Origin: Portunus trituberculatus
Taxonomy: Eukaryota > Arthropoda > Malacostraca > Decapoda > Portunidae
Assembly (NCBI RefSeq): GCF_017591435.1
Contig: NC_059278.1
Location: 8,080,156 to 8,144,155 of the forward strand
Direction: 5' to 3'
DNA length: 64,000 bases
Shown here: piece by piece, positions 1 to 10,670 of the stretch
Layout: every line of letters starts with the position of its first letter
How positions within the stretch are numbered: the first letter of the stretch is position 1
Translations under genes and position numbers: made by a program
Notes under the pieces: generated by a model
What the model saw: only the letters and a program-made list of their open reading frames with translations
What the model was told of the DNA's origin: nothing
Databases searched by the model: none

Positions 1-20
1 TTTTTTTTTTTTTTTTTTTT
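1..20. repeat. poly(T) run at window edge
   Basis: Twenty consecutive T residues open the window. This may be the tail of a retroelement lying mostly outside it, but nothing in the next 200 bases identifies one. Confidence 0.6.
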
Positions 21-264
21 CTTAGACCCTCTTTACTCGTGCCTTCGTCATATCGCTTTCTTACTCACTCTCCTAATATATTGATTTCTACTTTTCTTTT
101 TCCTTCATTTCTAAGAGATCTCCACAGTAATCACCCTGCTTCCCATCATCCTTACTGGTTTCCTTCTCCGTTCCTAGTACTTCACCTTCGCCTGTAACTT
201 GGTGATATTCTGAAATGCTCTACATAAGTCTGGACCTTCTTTATATTCAAAAGTCTATTTAAAA

Positions 265-787
265 TTACAAATGTTTTTAAGGATAATTTTTTGATGGTGC
301 TAGTGACAGATTAACAGGATTTCTATTTTATTAGAAGAAAAGTCACTCGTTAGAACCCAACTAATCATTTCTCTATTCTTTGAAAGTAGTCGCGGTAAGA
401 GAGTAAAACGTTTATTTATTTATTCTTTTATATTTTTGCGACCTATTAACAAGCTTTCTACATTATCAAAAGGAGAGACACTTTTGATAACCCGGCTATT
501 CATCTCTATGGCCTTGAAAAATAGTCATTGTGAGAGAGCCAAGTGATTTTAAAAGTGTTCTTATAGTTCTAGAGACAAATTAACAAGATTTTTACATTAT
601 TAAAAGGAGAAAAATTTGAGAACCTTGCTAATCATATGTGTCCTTGGAAAATGGTCGTGGTGAGAGCGAAGGGATTTTGCGAATGTTTTCATAGTTCCAA
701 AGACAAAGTAACAAGATTTCTACATCATTAAAAGGAAAAAAAAACACTCGAGAACCTGGCTAATCATCTCTGTGGCCTTCAAAAACA

Positions 788-795
<8 letters not shown>
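265..795. repeat. Diverged tandem repeat, about four units of 128-137 bp
   Basis: A unit containing ATTTCTACATTATTAAAAGGA, then GAGAACC..GCTAATCAT, then a TGGCCTT..AAA..GTC stretch and a GAGAG motif recurs near 320, 457, 589 and 717. The units are clearly related but diverged. The array ends in the (AG)n tract at 796. No coding potential is visible. It is probably an old minisatellite; no family was recognised. Confidence 0.55.

Positions 796-836
<41 letters not shown>
796..836. repeat. (AG)n microsatellite
   Basis: Uninterrupted AG dinucleotides directly follow the diverged tandem repeat. Confidence 0.95.
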
Positions 837-837
<1 letters not shown>

Positions 838-1036
838 ATTATTTAATACCGGGCTTAGTTTCTGGACCTTCGGTAGTGAATACAGTAGCTCTCTACTACA
901 GATTACTGCTTATCGGAACAAATTACCTTCCATTACCACATTAGTTTGCCGCCCCTCACCTACTTTGCTTCCACATGGCATAGATAATTTGTTAACGTTT
1001 TGCCTAGTCTCCAAGGCTGTGGTATGAAAGTATTAA

Positions 1037-1040
<4 letters not shown>

Positions 1041-1094
<54 letters not shown>
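1041..1094. repeat. (CT)n microsatellite
   Basis: Twenty-seven uninterrupted CT units. Confidence 0.95.
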
Positions 1095-1096
<2 letters not shown>

Positions 1097-1371
1097 GCGG
1101 TGGCGCAATGTTAAGAGGCTGATCCCGGTGGACATCTTTGAGTACATGTCTTGATAGAGTGTAGATCAGTATCTGTCCCATGATAAGGTAGAGATAATGA
1201 AACGAGTGTCCTGTTTATAAACTTTTCTCGGTATTCCCATTTGAGAGTGACTGACCGACTTTGTAGACATTGTAAGGGGGACGTGACTGCATCGATGTGC
1301 GTGCCATGCAGAGCGATGCATGCCTGGAGAAAGAATGCGTGTGCTTGAATGATTGGTACTTGTACAGCGCG

Positions 1372-1504
<133 letters not shown>

Positions 1505-1839
1505 ACCTGGTTTAGCTAATTCATGAGTTGCGCAAGTTCTCGTGTCTGGATCGTTAGGGAGAATCATTTTTTCAACATTATCGAGCGTCGCGCCAACAAC
1601 GGACTGTCGACACTAAGAACGCTGAGATGCACCGAGGAGCGTCGACTTCCCTGCCATAATTCCACCTCCAGGCAACTATGGAGAGTAACAACACTAAAGA
1701 AGGAAGTGGAACAGGGAGAAAAGGCAACTCAGATCGAAACTTCGATTTTTCATGAAGCCGTTCTTTCATGCGTGACTGAAGTTGAATATCGTTATTGCAT
1801 GTAACCTTTGCTGGAAGTCTTCTGATCCCTAAGGGTTCT

Positions 1840-1845
<6 letters not shown>

Positions 1846-1916
<71 letters not shown>

Positions 1917-1961
1917 ACCCGAGTTTTTTTGTTTTTTTCCCCTTCTCGTTCTCGTTCTCCC

Positions 1962-2054
<93 letters not shown>

Positions 2055-2284
2055 TCTCTCCTGCCCTTCTCCCTGCCCTTCTTCTTCTTCTTCTTCTTCT
2101 TCTTCTTCTTCTTCTTCTTCTTCTTCTTCTTCTTCTTCTTCTTCTTCTTCTTCTTCTTCTTCTCTGCTTTCTTTTACTTCTCCTTCTCTTTTCTTTTTCC
2201 TTTTCGTCCTCTTTCTTTTCCTCCTCCTCCTCCTCCTCCTCCTCCTCCTCCTCCTCCTCCTCCTCCTCCTCCTCTTCTTCCTCC
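1846..2284. repeat. Polypyrimidine microsatellite cluster: (TC)n, (TC)n, (CTT)n, (CCT)n
   Basis: Four pyrimidine-only tracts lie close together: TC at 1846-1915, TC at 1964-2053, CTT at 2078-2163 and CCT at 2221-2284. The spacers are also almost purely pyrimidine on this strand. Such mirror-symmetric tracts can form triplex DNA, but no function is implied. Confidence 0.9.
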
Positions 2285-3546
2285 TTTCATTGAGTAATAC
2301 AGTGGTGCTTGATAATTTTTCGTAGATCTAATTAATCGAGGCGTTGTTGTTTCGCTGTCTGACGTCACAGGCACCTCCTTCGCCGCCTCTTCATGACTGA
2401 GATGACGAGTCCACACTTTTCTTTTCCGTTGGAGTCTGTTGTACTTTGGGAGAAATAAAACGTGTGACTTGACTTTTTTGTTTGGGTGTGGAAAAGTAGT
2501 ATGGTGGTGCACTGACCAACTGTGTTAGTGAGTGAGTGAGAAAATGTAGGAAAGATGGAGGTAATGAAGAAGAGAAAAGCGAAGAAGAGAATTTTTCTTG
2601 TAAAAGAAGGACATTTTGTACCTTGATGATATTATGGAGATTCTGTTCAAGTTATTTTATATGCAGAAACATTAATTTTGGTGCTACATGATCAGGTATA
2701 GTCTTAGACTGAGGTAGCAAATACCATTTTGGTTTCCTCCTCCGCTCCTATTGCTTCACCTTTGTCAGTAACTTCTCATCTCAATACTCTTAAGACTGGC
2801 CAAAAAGGATGAAGGCACCAACCTTCTCATTAAAATAAGTAGCTGGGAACAATGATGTTTGTTTATTGTATTCAGACTCCTGTCAGTGGCAGTCAAGTAG
2901 TCTCCGTTGTTCTGTTGCAAATCTTATGAATTGTGATGCCTGAATTCGAGTACCTAAGATAGATTATATTCAAGGCTCATGCGAAATAAATCACGGTGAG
3001 ATTATCTAATCTGCCAACAGTTCCAGTGACGATGAGAAAATAACTAGAAAGCTTTACAGAAAACTTTGAATACTTAGAAATATAGTAGTGTATCTTATTT
3101 CTTTACCGTTTTCTTCAAACTAAGATGTAAGAAAGGTGGAATAACTAAAGTAAAGAGGTTGCTTATCTCTTGTCCCTTCGACGCGTTTCCACTGTCAAGA
3201 AACAAAAGAGGAGGAGGATTGCCCGCCTTCACGCAATTTGCCTTTGTTATTAGGAATTAGGTTTATGTATTTTTTTTATAAATGCTTCAACTTAATTCAA
3301 ACTCAGATTCCTGTCTGTCCTGCACAGCCATTACAGCTAAGTCAGACAGGCATCTATATCTCTCTCATGGTAGAGTGAACTTCATGGACTTCTTAATACA
3401 CTATAGCAAACACCACCTTCACTGGAACCTGGAAGCGTGATGGCTGTGCCTCACATTATACATAAACGGAAGACTAATTTTGTAGTAGATGCTTCCGTTT
3501 GACATCAGCGTGAGTGTGAGTGTGAGTGACCCTAGATTTGTTGCAG
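2285..3546. other. Upstream / 5' intronic DNA of the carboxypeptidase gene, no exon identified
   Basis: The first recognised exon at 3547 starts inside a codon, so a 5' coding exon with the signal peptide must lie upstream. No ATG followed by a hydrophobic stretch and a donor was found here. The ATG at 3489 reads into the exon in frame but gives no signal peptide and would skip a good acceptor at 3545-3546. A stretch near 2724-2800 resembles 151-235, an old duplication. Confidence 0.4.
2360..2367. promoter_or_regulatory. Perfect CRE palindrome TGACGTCA
   Basis: TGACGTCA is the consensus binding site of CREB/ATF bZIP factors. It lies about 1.2 kb upstream of the first recognised carboxypeptidase exon, in relatively GC-rich DNA. 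An 8-mer can occur by chance and no core promoter was identified, so regulatory use is speculative. Confidence 0.2.
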
Positions 3547-3770
3547 GTGCCGGCCGGGAACATCACGAGGAACATTTCGGGTATGTAGAGGTACGTCCCG
3601 GCGCCCACATGTTCTGGGTGATGTACCATACGGACCTACCAGGCAACCATACTGAACACCCGCTCATCATGTGGCTCCAGGGCGGCCCAGGTGCTTCAGG
3701 GGTCGGTTACGGCAATTTTGAAGAGCTGGGACCTTTTGACATCAACGGCAACGCGAGGGAGCACGCCTGG
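3547..3770 (+). CDS. SCPEP1-like: SCPEP1-like exon with oxyanion motif
   Basis: Acceptor TTGCAG at 3541-3546, donor GTGAGT at 3771. Enters with two bases of a split codon and ends in phase 0. Encodes the FGYVEV..HMFWVMYHT strand and WLQGGPGASG. Confidence 0.9.
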
Positions 3771-4065
3771 GTGAGTATCCTGACTACGCGACCTAGACAT
3801 GTCCTCGGAGCTGACCTATAATAATAATAATAATTAAAGTTTATTGTCATATTACACATACAGTAACAATTTAGAAAAAAAAAAACTGCCCAAACACACC
3901 GATTAACATGACAAAGAGGACTAGATACCCGAAGGTATATGTGTCCTAACATACTCTTATTGAGATTAAAAATAATCTCAAAACAGACAGGCGGGAAGAA
4001 ACGGAAAAGAATATAATGGTATTTATAACTAAATAACTAAATAAATAATAATAATGATGATGATG

Positions 4066-4126
<61 letters not shown>

Positions 4127-4301
4127 TAATAATAATGAATAATTACAATACTTAATACTAAATGATATCAATGATGATAATAAAATAGATACTTGATGAT
4201 AAAGATAATAAATTGATAATACATAACGATAATGATGAGAACCATAAGTAATAATAATATTAATATTAATAACAGAATTAGTAAGAATGATAATAATAAC
4301 A

Positions 4302-4346
<45 letters not shown>

Positions 4347-5786
4347 TCAATAATAATACCTAATAATAATATAATAATGATAATAACAACAACAATCTAG
4401 ATAGCATTTGACTATTAAGCATCACTGCTATATTTTTCCAATAAAAAAGTCTTCAGTTTATGCTTGAAAGTTGAAATGTTACAATTATACGGGATGGATT
4501 TGGACACATAATAATTGCCCCTTTATATCTGAAAGTATTTTGAAACAAAGTTGTTCTACATTGTGGTACATGTATTTCTTGATTATGCCTTGTTGAATGA
4601 GAATGAACCTGTATGTTTCTAATAATCATATCATTAAATATTAAGGGTAATCTGTTGTTACTAAATTTATACATTAATTTACTTATAGCAAATACATAAA
4701 TCTTTTCGAGAGGTAATATTTGAAGAGATAAGAATAATGGTTAGGTGTGCTCTCTATAACTGGCAGAAGCAATTATTCTGATGGCTTTTTTTTGCAACTT
4801 GAATACAGTATCAAAGTAACATCTGCTAACTGTTCCCCAAACTTCAATTCCATATAACAAATATGGATAGATAAAACTATTATAGATTGTGACAAGTGTT
4901 GATTTATCTAAAAGTTTCTTTACTTTTGATAGTATCCCAACTCTTTTAGCAATTTTGTTTTTTGTTAATTTAATTTGTTCAGACCAAGACAATGTAGAAT
5001 CAATAATAACACCTAAAAATTTTATATAATTAACCCTTTCAATTACTTTATTGTTTAAGTATACATTGCAATTTAATGAAAATTTTCTACCCTTAGTATG
5101 GAATATAATGTATTTGGTTTTATCTATGTTCAGGGACAGTTTGTTTATATTTATCCAATCCATTATTCTTAGCATTTCCCTATTTATTTTAATGATCATA
5201 TCATTAATGTGGTTACCCTCTAAGAAAATGTTAATATTGTCGGCAAAAAGTATAGGGGTGAGCGTGGTAGAAACATTGGCTATGTCGTTTACATACAGTA
5301 GAAACAATAGGGGGCCTAAAATTGATCCCTGAGGTACACCACATGTAACACCTATGGTGAAGGAGCTAACATCATTATACGAAACATATTGTGATCTACT
5401 AGTAAGGTAGCTTGCGATCCAGTCATGTGCAACTCCCCTGATTCCATATTTATACAGTTTTCTTAACAAAATTGTATGATTAATATTATCAAAGGCTTTG
5501 CTAAAGTCTAAGAAGATCCCTACACTCTTGTTTTGTTCCTCACCATGAGAGAATGCGGAGCCAATTGATTTATCTTAACGATGTCTGTCCGTTTTTCTGT
5601 TATTTACATGAATTTCCCCTTTTTTCACTTATTGTCAAGCAGATATTTTACAATGGCAGCATTACTGTGGAACTCAGTGGTTTTTGCTGTCACCACCTGC
5701 ATAGTAAGGATGGTAACAGAAACACAACTGGCATTTAGCACTATGGTTTGCACTTACTTGCCCACCATCTTTCAAATGTTTGGAGT

Positions 5787-5841
<55 letters not shown>

Positions 5842-7834
5842 AAAATACATCAAAGCTAAACATTAATGCTATGAATGCGTTATTCTTTAATCCTATATAC
5901 ATGAGTGCAAAGTCTCAAGTCCCAGGTCACCAGTGACTAATGGTGTTAGCGTTGTCTCGACAGACCAAGAAAGCCAACCTGCTGTTCGTGGACAACCCGG
6001 TGGGTACTGGGTATAGTTACGTGGAGGACATTTCGTTGCTCACAACCAACAATGCCATAATTGCCTCAGACCTGGTAGCAGTTATCAAATCCGTCTTCAC
6101 CCAATACACAGATATGCAAATCATGCCATTCTACGTTTTTGCCGAGTCATATGGAGGAAAAATGACCGTCGACTTCGCTCTTGAGTTTGAAAAGGTAGGA
6201 ATCATGCAGTATGTTGGTGGTGGAGGAAAAGAATCGTGACTAAGTCCTGAAAACACGTGAAGCGTGCATGAGTTGAGGAAAACTAAGCTAATCCTTACTT
6301 CCCTTTCACGTAACTCTTGCCCTCTGTTTCAGGCCATTAAGAACGGCGAGGTAGTGAGCGATTTCCGCGGCGTGGCCCTCGGGGATTCCTGGATCAGCCC
6401 TATGGACTCTGTGAACACCTGGGGCACTTTCCTCTACCAAATGGTGAGTGTCCCCCATTACACGTGATTAACGCTAAAGATCGTTGATTCAGATTTGAAC
6501 AGGAAAGAACGACATGCAGGGCTACATCTGTGCGGAGTAACACCATAGGTTGATTTCTCCTTAGGGAATCGTCAACCGAAATGGATTGGAAGCGATCGAC
6601 AGTGCTGCTGCAGAAGCACAAGCTGCCGTGGACGCCGGGCGATGGATTGAGGCCACCAACAAATGGAGCTACGCCGAGTACGTGGTGATGGAATACGGCA
6701 ACAACGTTAATTTTTACAATGTGTTGGCCAAGAATGATATCTACAGACTGAAGAAGGACACCAACGCAACCGAACTTTCCTTCATGTCGTCCCATGTTCG
6801 TTAGTATCTTTTTTTTTCTTTTTTCTTTTTTTTTTTTTTTTGAGTGTATATAATTAGATACTACAAAAAAACTCAGCCTTCGTGAACTTTATTTCTTATC
6901 TTTTTTGTGGTGTATCCTTGAGGGGGTTGGGTGGCTTAGCTGGTTAAAGTGGCTTGTGTTCGGACCTCTGGTCTAGGCGGCCCGGGTTCGAATCCTTGCC
7001 TAACCTAGTTGCCCGGTGGGAGATGTGGAGTTCTCCCGTTAAACCTAGCTGTGCCTTATGACCTAAGCTGTTGCGGCGCCTAATGGAATATATTCCATTT
7101 TTTCCTTCACGGCGCGAGGTAGGCAGGCTGTACGAGAACCACGTGGAGCACCTGACCCGCGACGCGCTGGGTGACTACATGAACGGCCCGCAGGCGGATG
7201 AGTGGGGCATCCCGGAACACGTGAAGTGGGGCAGCCAGGGTGGTTTGGTGTTCGATGCTCTTGCAGGAGACTTCATGAAGCCAGTCATAGAGTCTGGTAG
7301 GAAATTATCGTTCCTTCCTTGAACCAGTGTTGATATTTCTTCCATAACCATTTGATTGTACTATTTTCTTCTAAATTTTTAAAGCACGCTGAAGATGACA
7401 TGTATTTATTTCCATCAGTGGTGAAGCTGTTAACTGAAACAGACCTGGAGGTGGTGGTCTTCACTGGCAACCTGGATCTCATCTGTGATACTCCAGGTAC
7501 GTAACTTCTCCAATGTCAGAGATTATGAGAGCGAAAGAAAAACTAGTATTACTTGCCTTACTGCTCTTGGCTTCTTTTTACTAATGCACGGACCACTGCC
7601 TGTCCTCCCCAGGTACATACAGGTGGATTGAAAACATGGAGTGGTCAGGAAAACCCGAATTTATGGCTGCCTCCAACCAACCTATCACAATCCCCATCTA
7701 TACTGCCACTGCTGCCACCATTCAGAAGGCAAAGCGATTCTCCTTGTACACCATCATGAACTCAGGACACATGGTGAGGTGCTTACCAGGTTATGATTAC
7801 AGCATGACTGTTCACATATAAACTTGCATGACCA

Positions 7835-7878
<44 letters not shown>

Positions 7879-8162
7879 CACTGTTTGATCTGCAGTCTCT
7901 GACGAGACAGCCAGACGTTATCCTACAGAACGAGATCAGAGCTCATTATTTCCGATCTTCGGATAGGCCTGAGACCAGGCACACCCAACACACCGGGACA
8001 ACAAGGTCACAACTCCCCGATTTACATCCCGTACCTACTCACTGCTAGGTGAACAGGGGCTACACGTGAAAGGAGACACACCCAAATATCTCCACCCGGC
8101 CGGGGAATCGAACCCCGGTCCTCTGGCTTGTAAAGCCAGCGCTCTAACCACTGAGCTACCGG

Positions 8163-8196
<34 letters not shown>

Positions 8197-9013
8197 TTAC
8201 CAAGTTGTATTTACCTAGTTGTAGTTTTACAGGGCCTGGGCTTTATGCTCGTGTGGCCCCGTCTCCATATCTACACTTATCCAATTTTTGTTTAAAACTA
8301 TGTACACTCGTTGCTGACACCACTTCTTCACTCAAATTGTTCCAAGTCTCAACACATCTTTGCGGGAAACTATATTTTTAACATCTCTCAGACATCTTCC
8401 CTTCCTCAGTTTCTTACTATGCGATCTTGTGCTTCTAATGTCATATTCTTCTCTCAGGATTAGTTTCTCATTATCCACTTGATCCATTCCGTTAATCAAT
8501 TTGTAAACTTGTATCAGACCCCCTCTCTCCCTTCTCTGTTCCAGGGTTGGTAGATCCATAGCTTTTAGTCTCTCCTCATATGTCATCCCTTTAACTTCTG
8601 GAACCATTCTTGTAGTCATTTTTTGTGGGGGTCCACACAACTTCTGCATATTCCAGTCTGGGTCTTATTATAGTATTTATCAATTTCTTCGTCATTTCTT
8701 TGTCCATGTAGTGAAATGCTAGTCCAATATTCCTTATCAAATTATATGTCTCTGAAAATTCTATCAATATGGCTTACCGGTTGATTGTTTTCTTCCATCG
8801 TCACTCCCAAATCCTTTTCCTTTTTTCCTTTTTCTAGTTCTACTCCATCTCCCATCTTATAGATTCCCACTGTTCGTCTTTCACTTTTTCCCATTTCCAT
8901 GACATGGCTTTTGTCCACATTGAATTCCATTTCCCATTTTTACTCCATTTCCAGATCTTGTTTAAGTCTTCCTGCAGTATTTCACAATTCTCTTTTTGTT
9001 TTATGACTCTGCA

Positions 9014-9088
<75 letters not shown>

Positions 9089-9235
9089 ATAATTATAATA
9101 ATAAGTTAAAAAAAAAAGAGAAAAGGAATAGGAGGAGGAGGAAAATAAACCATTCATTTGAAAAACAGTAACGAAATTGAAAATATACAAAGGATTGGAG
9201 GAGGCTTAACAATATACGTAGGGAAACTAGCAATA

Positions 9236-9323
<88 letters not shown>

Positions 9324-10095
9324 GACTCATTTGATGTTCTTTCCCTAGGTACCGATTGACGCCCCTGAGATGGCCCTCGAGATGTTGGATATGATCTTTA
9401 GGTCGTCGAAGAAAACATCGAAGCAAGGAAAAACCGATAAGCATGAAGCACCTAAGCAGGACGCCACAGAACCTAAAGAAAAGTCTGTACAGGAAAAACT
9501 TAGTTTGAAGTACCTAAAAGCAGAGGCACTAAAGCAGGAGGCTAAGAAGGAGCAGGAGGCAGCCAAGCAAGTGAAGGAAGAGAAGTCGCAAGAGGAGAGC
9601 GAGGAGATCAGCCAGGAGGAACCCAAGACGCAGAAAGGAAAGAAAGATGACAAAAAGAAGGAAGTGTCTCAGGAGAAGAAGGTACCTAAAGAAAAGCCGC
9701 CTAAAAAGTCATCCAAGGAAGAAAAAGTAACTAAGCAGGAGAAACAGAAACAAGAAAAGCAGAAGCAGGAGAAATCACCCAAGCAGGAAGAGTTTAAACA
9801 GAAGGAAAACAAACACGAGGCAGCTCCAAAGCAAGAGAAATACAAGCAGAAAGTAGCCAGACCAGACAAGTACAAGCAGAAGACACCTGAACAAAAGGAA
9901 AAGAAGCAGGAAAAGGCTCCCAGGAAGAAGGAACCTGAGCAGAAGCCCCTCAAGCAAGAAGCCAAGAAAGTTATCAACAAGGCCAAAGCAAAGGTTGTAG
10001 CTTCCCGCCAGCAGCAGCAGCAGCAGCAACAGCAGCGGGACCGCCCAATTGGTCACAACCCCGGGCCATTCCCTGACGCCCCTCGTAGACGTTAG
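3547..10095 (+). CDS. SCPEP1-like: Retinoid-inducible serine carboxypeptidase (SCPEP1-like), 8 exons, 5' incomplete, with long charged C-terminal tail
   Basis: Peptidase family S10, expected to remove C-terminal residues in the lysosomal/secretory pathway. Exons: 3547-3770, 5964-6194, 6333-6443, 6565-6795, 7119-7296, 7419-7496, 7613-7773, 9349-10095; all junctions are GT/AG and phases agree, giving 652 visible codons. Family hallmarks occur in order: MWLQGGPGASG oxyanion region, LLFVDNPVGTGYSYV, nucleophile Ser in FAESYGGKM, GVALGDSWISP, catalytic Asp in GNLDLICDT and catalytic His in NSGHMVP. This block aligns throughout with vertebrate SCPEP1 as remembered. The final exon continues well past the usual C-terminus into about 230 Lys/Glu/Gln-rich residues. 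The first residues and signal peptide are missing. Introns contain a LINE, SINEs and (TG)n tracts. The family assignment is firm; tail function is unknown. Confidence 0.92.
3822..5565 (-). mobile_element. LINE (jockey/CR1-like) fragment, family D, in carboxypeptidase intron 1
   Basis: Minus-strand reading from about 5565 gives reverse transcriptase: LDFSKAFDNINH, GVPQGSILGPLLFLLYVNDI, an active-site LFADNINIF (FADN where FADD is usual), then a C-terminal region of LEVWGTV-type ending near 4741. The main open stretch is 4741-5469 (242 residues). The 5' part is absent. The 3' region runs through an (AAT)n-rich stretch to a minus-strand (TTA)n tail near 3822-3835. The tail type differs from the (AC)n-associated LINEs elsewhere in the window. 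Inactive by truncation. Confidence 0.8.
4033..4385. repeat. (AAT)n / ATA-rich microsatellite stretch
   Basis: Long runs of AAT/TAA trinucleotides with interruptions, lying within the 3' untranslated part of the family D LINE. Confidence 0.85.
5788..5840. repeat. (CT)n microsatellite
   Basis: Uninterrupted CT tract in carboxypeptidase intron 1, about 120 bases before the exon 2 acceptor. Confidence 0.95.
5964..6194 (+). CDS. SCPEP1-like: SCPEP1-like exon carrying the catalytic serine
   Basis: Acceptor CGACAG before 5964, donor GTAGGA at 6195. 77 codons in phase 0. Contains LLFVDNPVGTGYSY and the nucleophile elbow ESYGG. Confidence 0.93.
6333..6443 (+). CDS. SCPEP1-like: SCPEP1-like exon, GVALGDSWISP
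   Basis: Acceptor TTTCAG before 6333, donor GTGAGT at 6444. 37 codons in phase 0, matching the conserved FRGVALGDSWISPMDSV block. Confidence 0.93.
6565..6795 (+). CDS. SCPEP1-like: SCPEP1-like exon, helical insertion region
   Basis: Acceptor CTTAG before 6565. The donor was placed at GTTCGT (6796), a weak GT site, because it joins SSH to VGRLYENH in the next exon with the residue spacing expected for the family. Contains NNVNFYNVL. Confidence 0.85.
6925..7118 (+). mobile_element. tRNA-derived SINE (head 6925-7005) in carboxypeptidase intron 4
   Basis: An 81-nt tRNA-like head begins GGTTGGGTGGC and ends CCTAACC, so all seven acceptor-stem pairs can form with one wobble. An A-box-like GGCTTAGCTGGTTAAAG and a B box GGTTCGAATCC are present. 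About 110 bases of non-tRNA sequence follow and reach the exon 5 acceptor. A free tRNA gene is less likely because the T stem is poor and no clear anticodon arm forms. Confidence 0.55.
7119..7296 (+). CDS. SCPEP1-like: SCPEP1-like exon, HVEHLTRDAL region
   Basis: Acceptor GCGAG before 7119, chosen to keep frame with exon 4; an alternative AG at 7125-7126 would shift phase. Donor GTAGGA at 7297. Ends in phase 1. Contains LTRDALGDYMNGP and GDFMKPVIES. Confidence 0.88.
7419..7496 (+). CDS. SCPEP1-like: SCPEP1-like exon carrying the catalytic aspartate
   Basis: Acceptor CATCAG before 7419, donor GTACGT at 7497. Encodes VVVFTGNLDLICDTP, where the Asp of NLDLI is the predicted triad residue. Confidence 0.92.
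7613..7773 (+). CDS. SCPEP1-like: SCPEP1-like exon carrying the catalytic histidine
   Basis: Acceptor CCCCAG before 7613, donor GTGAGG at 7774. Ends NSGHM, continued by VP in the next exon to complete the GHMVP histidine motif. Confidence 0.92.
7837..7876. repeat. (GT)20 tract at the 3' end of a minus-strand SINE
   Basis: Pure GT dinucleotides. On the minus strand this is an (AC)n tail directly continuing the SINE at 7877-8163. Confidence 0.95.
7877..8163 (-). mobile_element. tRNA-Val-like SINE, family 1, full-length copy
   Basis: Read on the minus strand, the head (8163-8095) is CCCGGTAGCTCAGTGGTTAG, then an anticodon arm CTGGC/GCCAG with loop TTTACAA (anticodon TAC, valine type), and a T arm with B box GGTTCGATTCC. 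The body runs through CTCCTTTCACGTG, CACCTAGCAGTGAGTAGG and GATCAAACAGTG to an (AC)n tail at 7876. The 5' end directly adjoins the (TG)n tail of a LINE at 8164. This copy keeps an almost complete cloverleaf and lies in carboxypeptidase intron 7. Confidence 0.85.
8164..8194. repeat. (TG)n junction between LINE and SINE
   Basis: A TG tract separates the 5' end of the SINE from the 3' end of the LINE; both elements are on the minus strand. Confidence 0.9.
8195..9015 (-). mobile_element. LINE family A, 5'-truncated 3' fragment
   Basis: The minus strand encodes the C-terminal part of LINE ORF2: MEFNVDKSHVMEMGKSERR, GVTMEENNQPVSHIDRI, then YEERLKAMDLPTLEQRRERG and a stop, followed by the 3' end with two TAGGTAAATAC-type units. 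The 5' truncation lies just before the FADD motif and falls exactly at the (TG)n tract 9016-9086, so both ends abut TG microsatellites. Several frameshifts; inactive. Confidence 0.88.
9016..9086. repeat. (GT)n microsatellite at LINE 5' boundary
   Basis: Pure GT tract. Family A sequence ends at CTCTGCACAG and GT begins immediately. Confidence 0.95.
9237..9324. repeat. (TG)n microsatellite next to splice acceptor
   Basis: A TG tract ends 24 bases before the acceptor of the last carboxypeptidase exon. Length change here could affect splicing; this is inference only. Confidence 0.95.
9349..10095 (+). CDS. SCPEP1-like: SCPEP1-like terminal exon with Lys/Glu/Gln-rich tail
   Basis: Acceptor CCCTAG before 9349. 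The first 20 or so codons (VPIDAPEMALEMLDMIF) match the normal family C-terminus. The reading frame then stays open for about 228 more codons rich in K, E and Q, with recurrent KQE/KQEK units and a nine-glutamine run encoded by CAG/CAA at 10009-10035, ending PFPDAPRRR and a TAG stop. No cysteine or hydrophobic segment is seen in the tail. It is predicted to be disordered or coiled-coil. It is unlikely to be a chance extension because it is long, open and compositionally protein-like. Confidence 0.85.
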   Translation, partial: VPIDAPEMALEMLDMIFRSSKKTSKQGKTDKHEAPKQDATEPKEKSVQEKLSLKYLKAEALKQEAKKEQEAAKQVKEEKSQEESEEISQEEPKTQKGKKDDKKKEVSQEKKVPKEKPPKKSSKEEKVTKQEKQKQEKQKQEKSPKQEEFKQKENKHEAAPKQEKYKQKVARPDKYKQKTPEQKEKKQEKAPRKKEPEQKPLKQEAKKVINKAKAKVVASRQQQQQQQQQRDRPIGHNPGPFPDAPRRR

Positions 10096-10264
10096 GGTGG
10101 TCCGGACCTTGTCTCGTCTCGCCTCAGTGCAATTACTCGCAGGAAACTTCTAGCAACAACATTCTAAATTAAAGAAAAATGGTTTGAAGACGGCTGTCTG
10201 TTAGAAGAGCATATACTAAGATTTTATATTTCAATCTAAAACTTAAGTTGAGTGAATGTTTAGT

Positions 10265-10270
10265 AATAAA
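10265..10270 (+). terminator. Polyadenylation signal AATAAA for the carboxypeptidase gene
   Basis: AATAAA lies 170 bases after the stop codon, with a T/GT-rich stretch (TTGTTTTTTGTCAGTG) about 25 bases downstream. Other A-rich variants nearby are weaker. Confidence 0.55.
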
Positions 10271-10593
10271 TATTGTTCGACTTTGCATAAATTGTTTTTT
10301 GTCAGTGCTTTGATTGGCTTGACTTCTTGACAAATGCTCATGTCTCGTATCCTTGTTGAGTTTCTCTCCTCCCCATCGCCCTCATCGACAGCGGCAGAAC
10401 AACAAAGTCTCTCGCTACTACGACACAAGGAAGACTTATCAAACTTCGCCTTAGGGGAAGTTTGTTGAAGATTCATTTATAATCCCTAGTCCCTTGTAAC
10501 TGAAAGCTTCATGTTGAACTTTTCTTGGTAATTATGATGTTTCCTCTGTACAATCTCAGAGGCTTTACACTCATGCTTACACTTCATCAGGTA

Positions 10594-10670
<77 letters not shown>

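Noticed and set aside
3489..3546. ATG at 3489 as the start of the carboxypeptidase
   Set aside because: It gives no signal peptide, reads through GTGAGT repeats, and a consensus acceptor immediately precedes the homologous sequence.
8095..8163. A functional tRNA-Val gene on the minus strand
   Set aside because: The cloverleaf is good, but it continues directly into a SINE body found in several copies, and acceptor-stem pairing is incomplete. It is better explained as a SINE head.
9669..10056. Antisense open frames rich in Leu, Phe, Ser and Cys
   Set aside because: They are shadows of the Lys/Glu/Gln-rich carboxypeptidase tail on the opposite strand.
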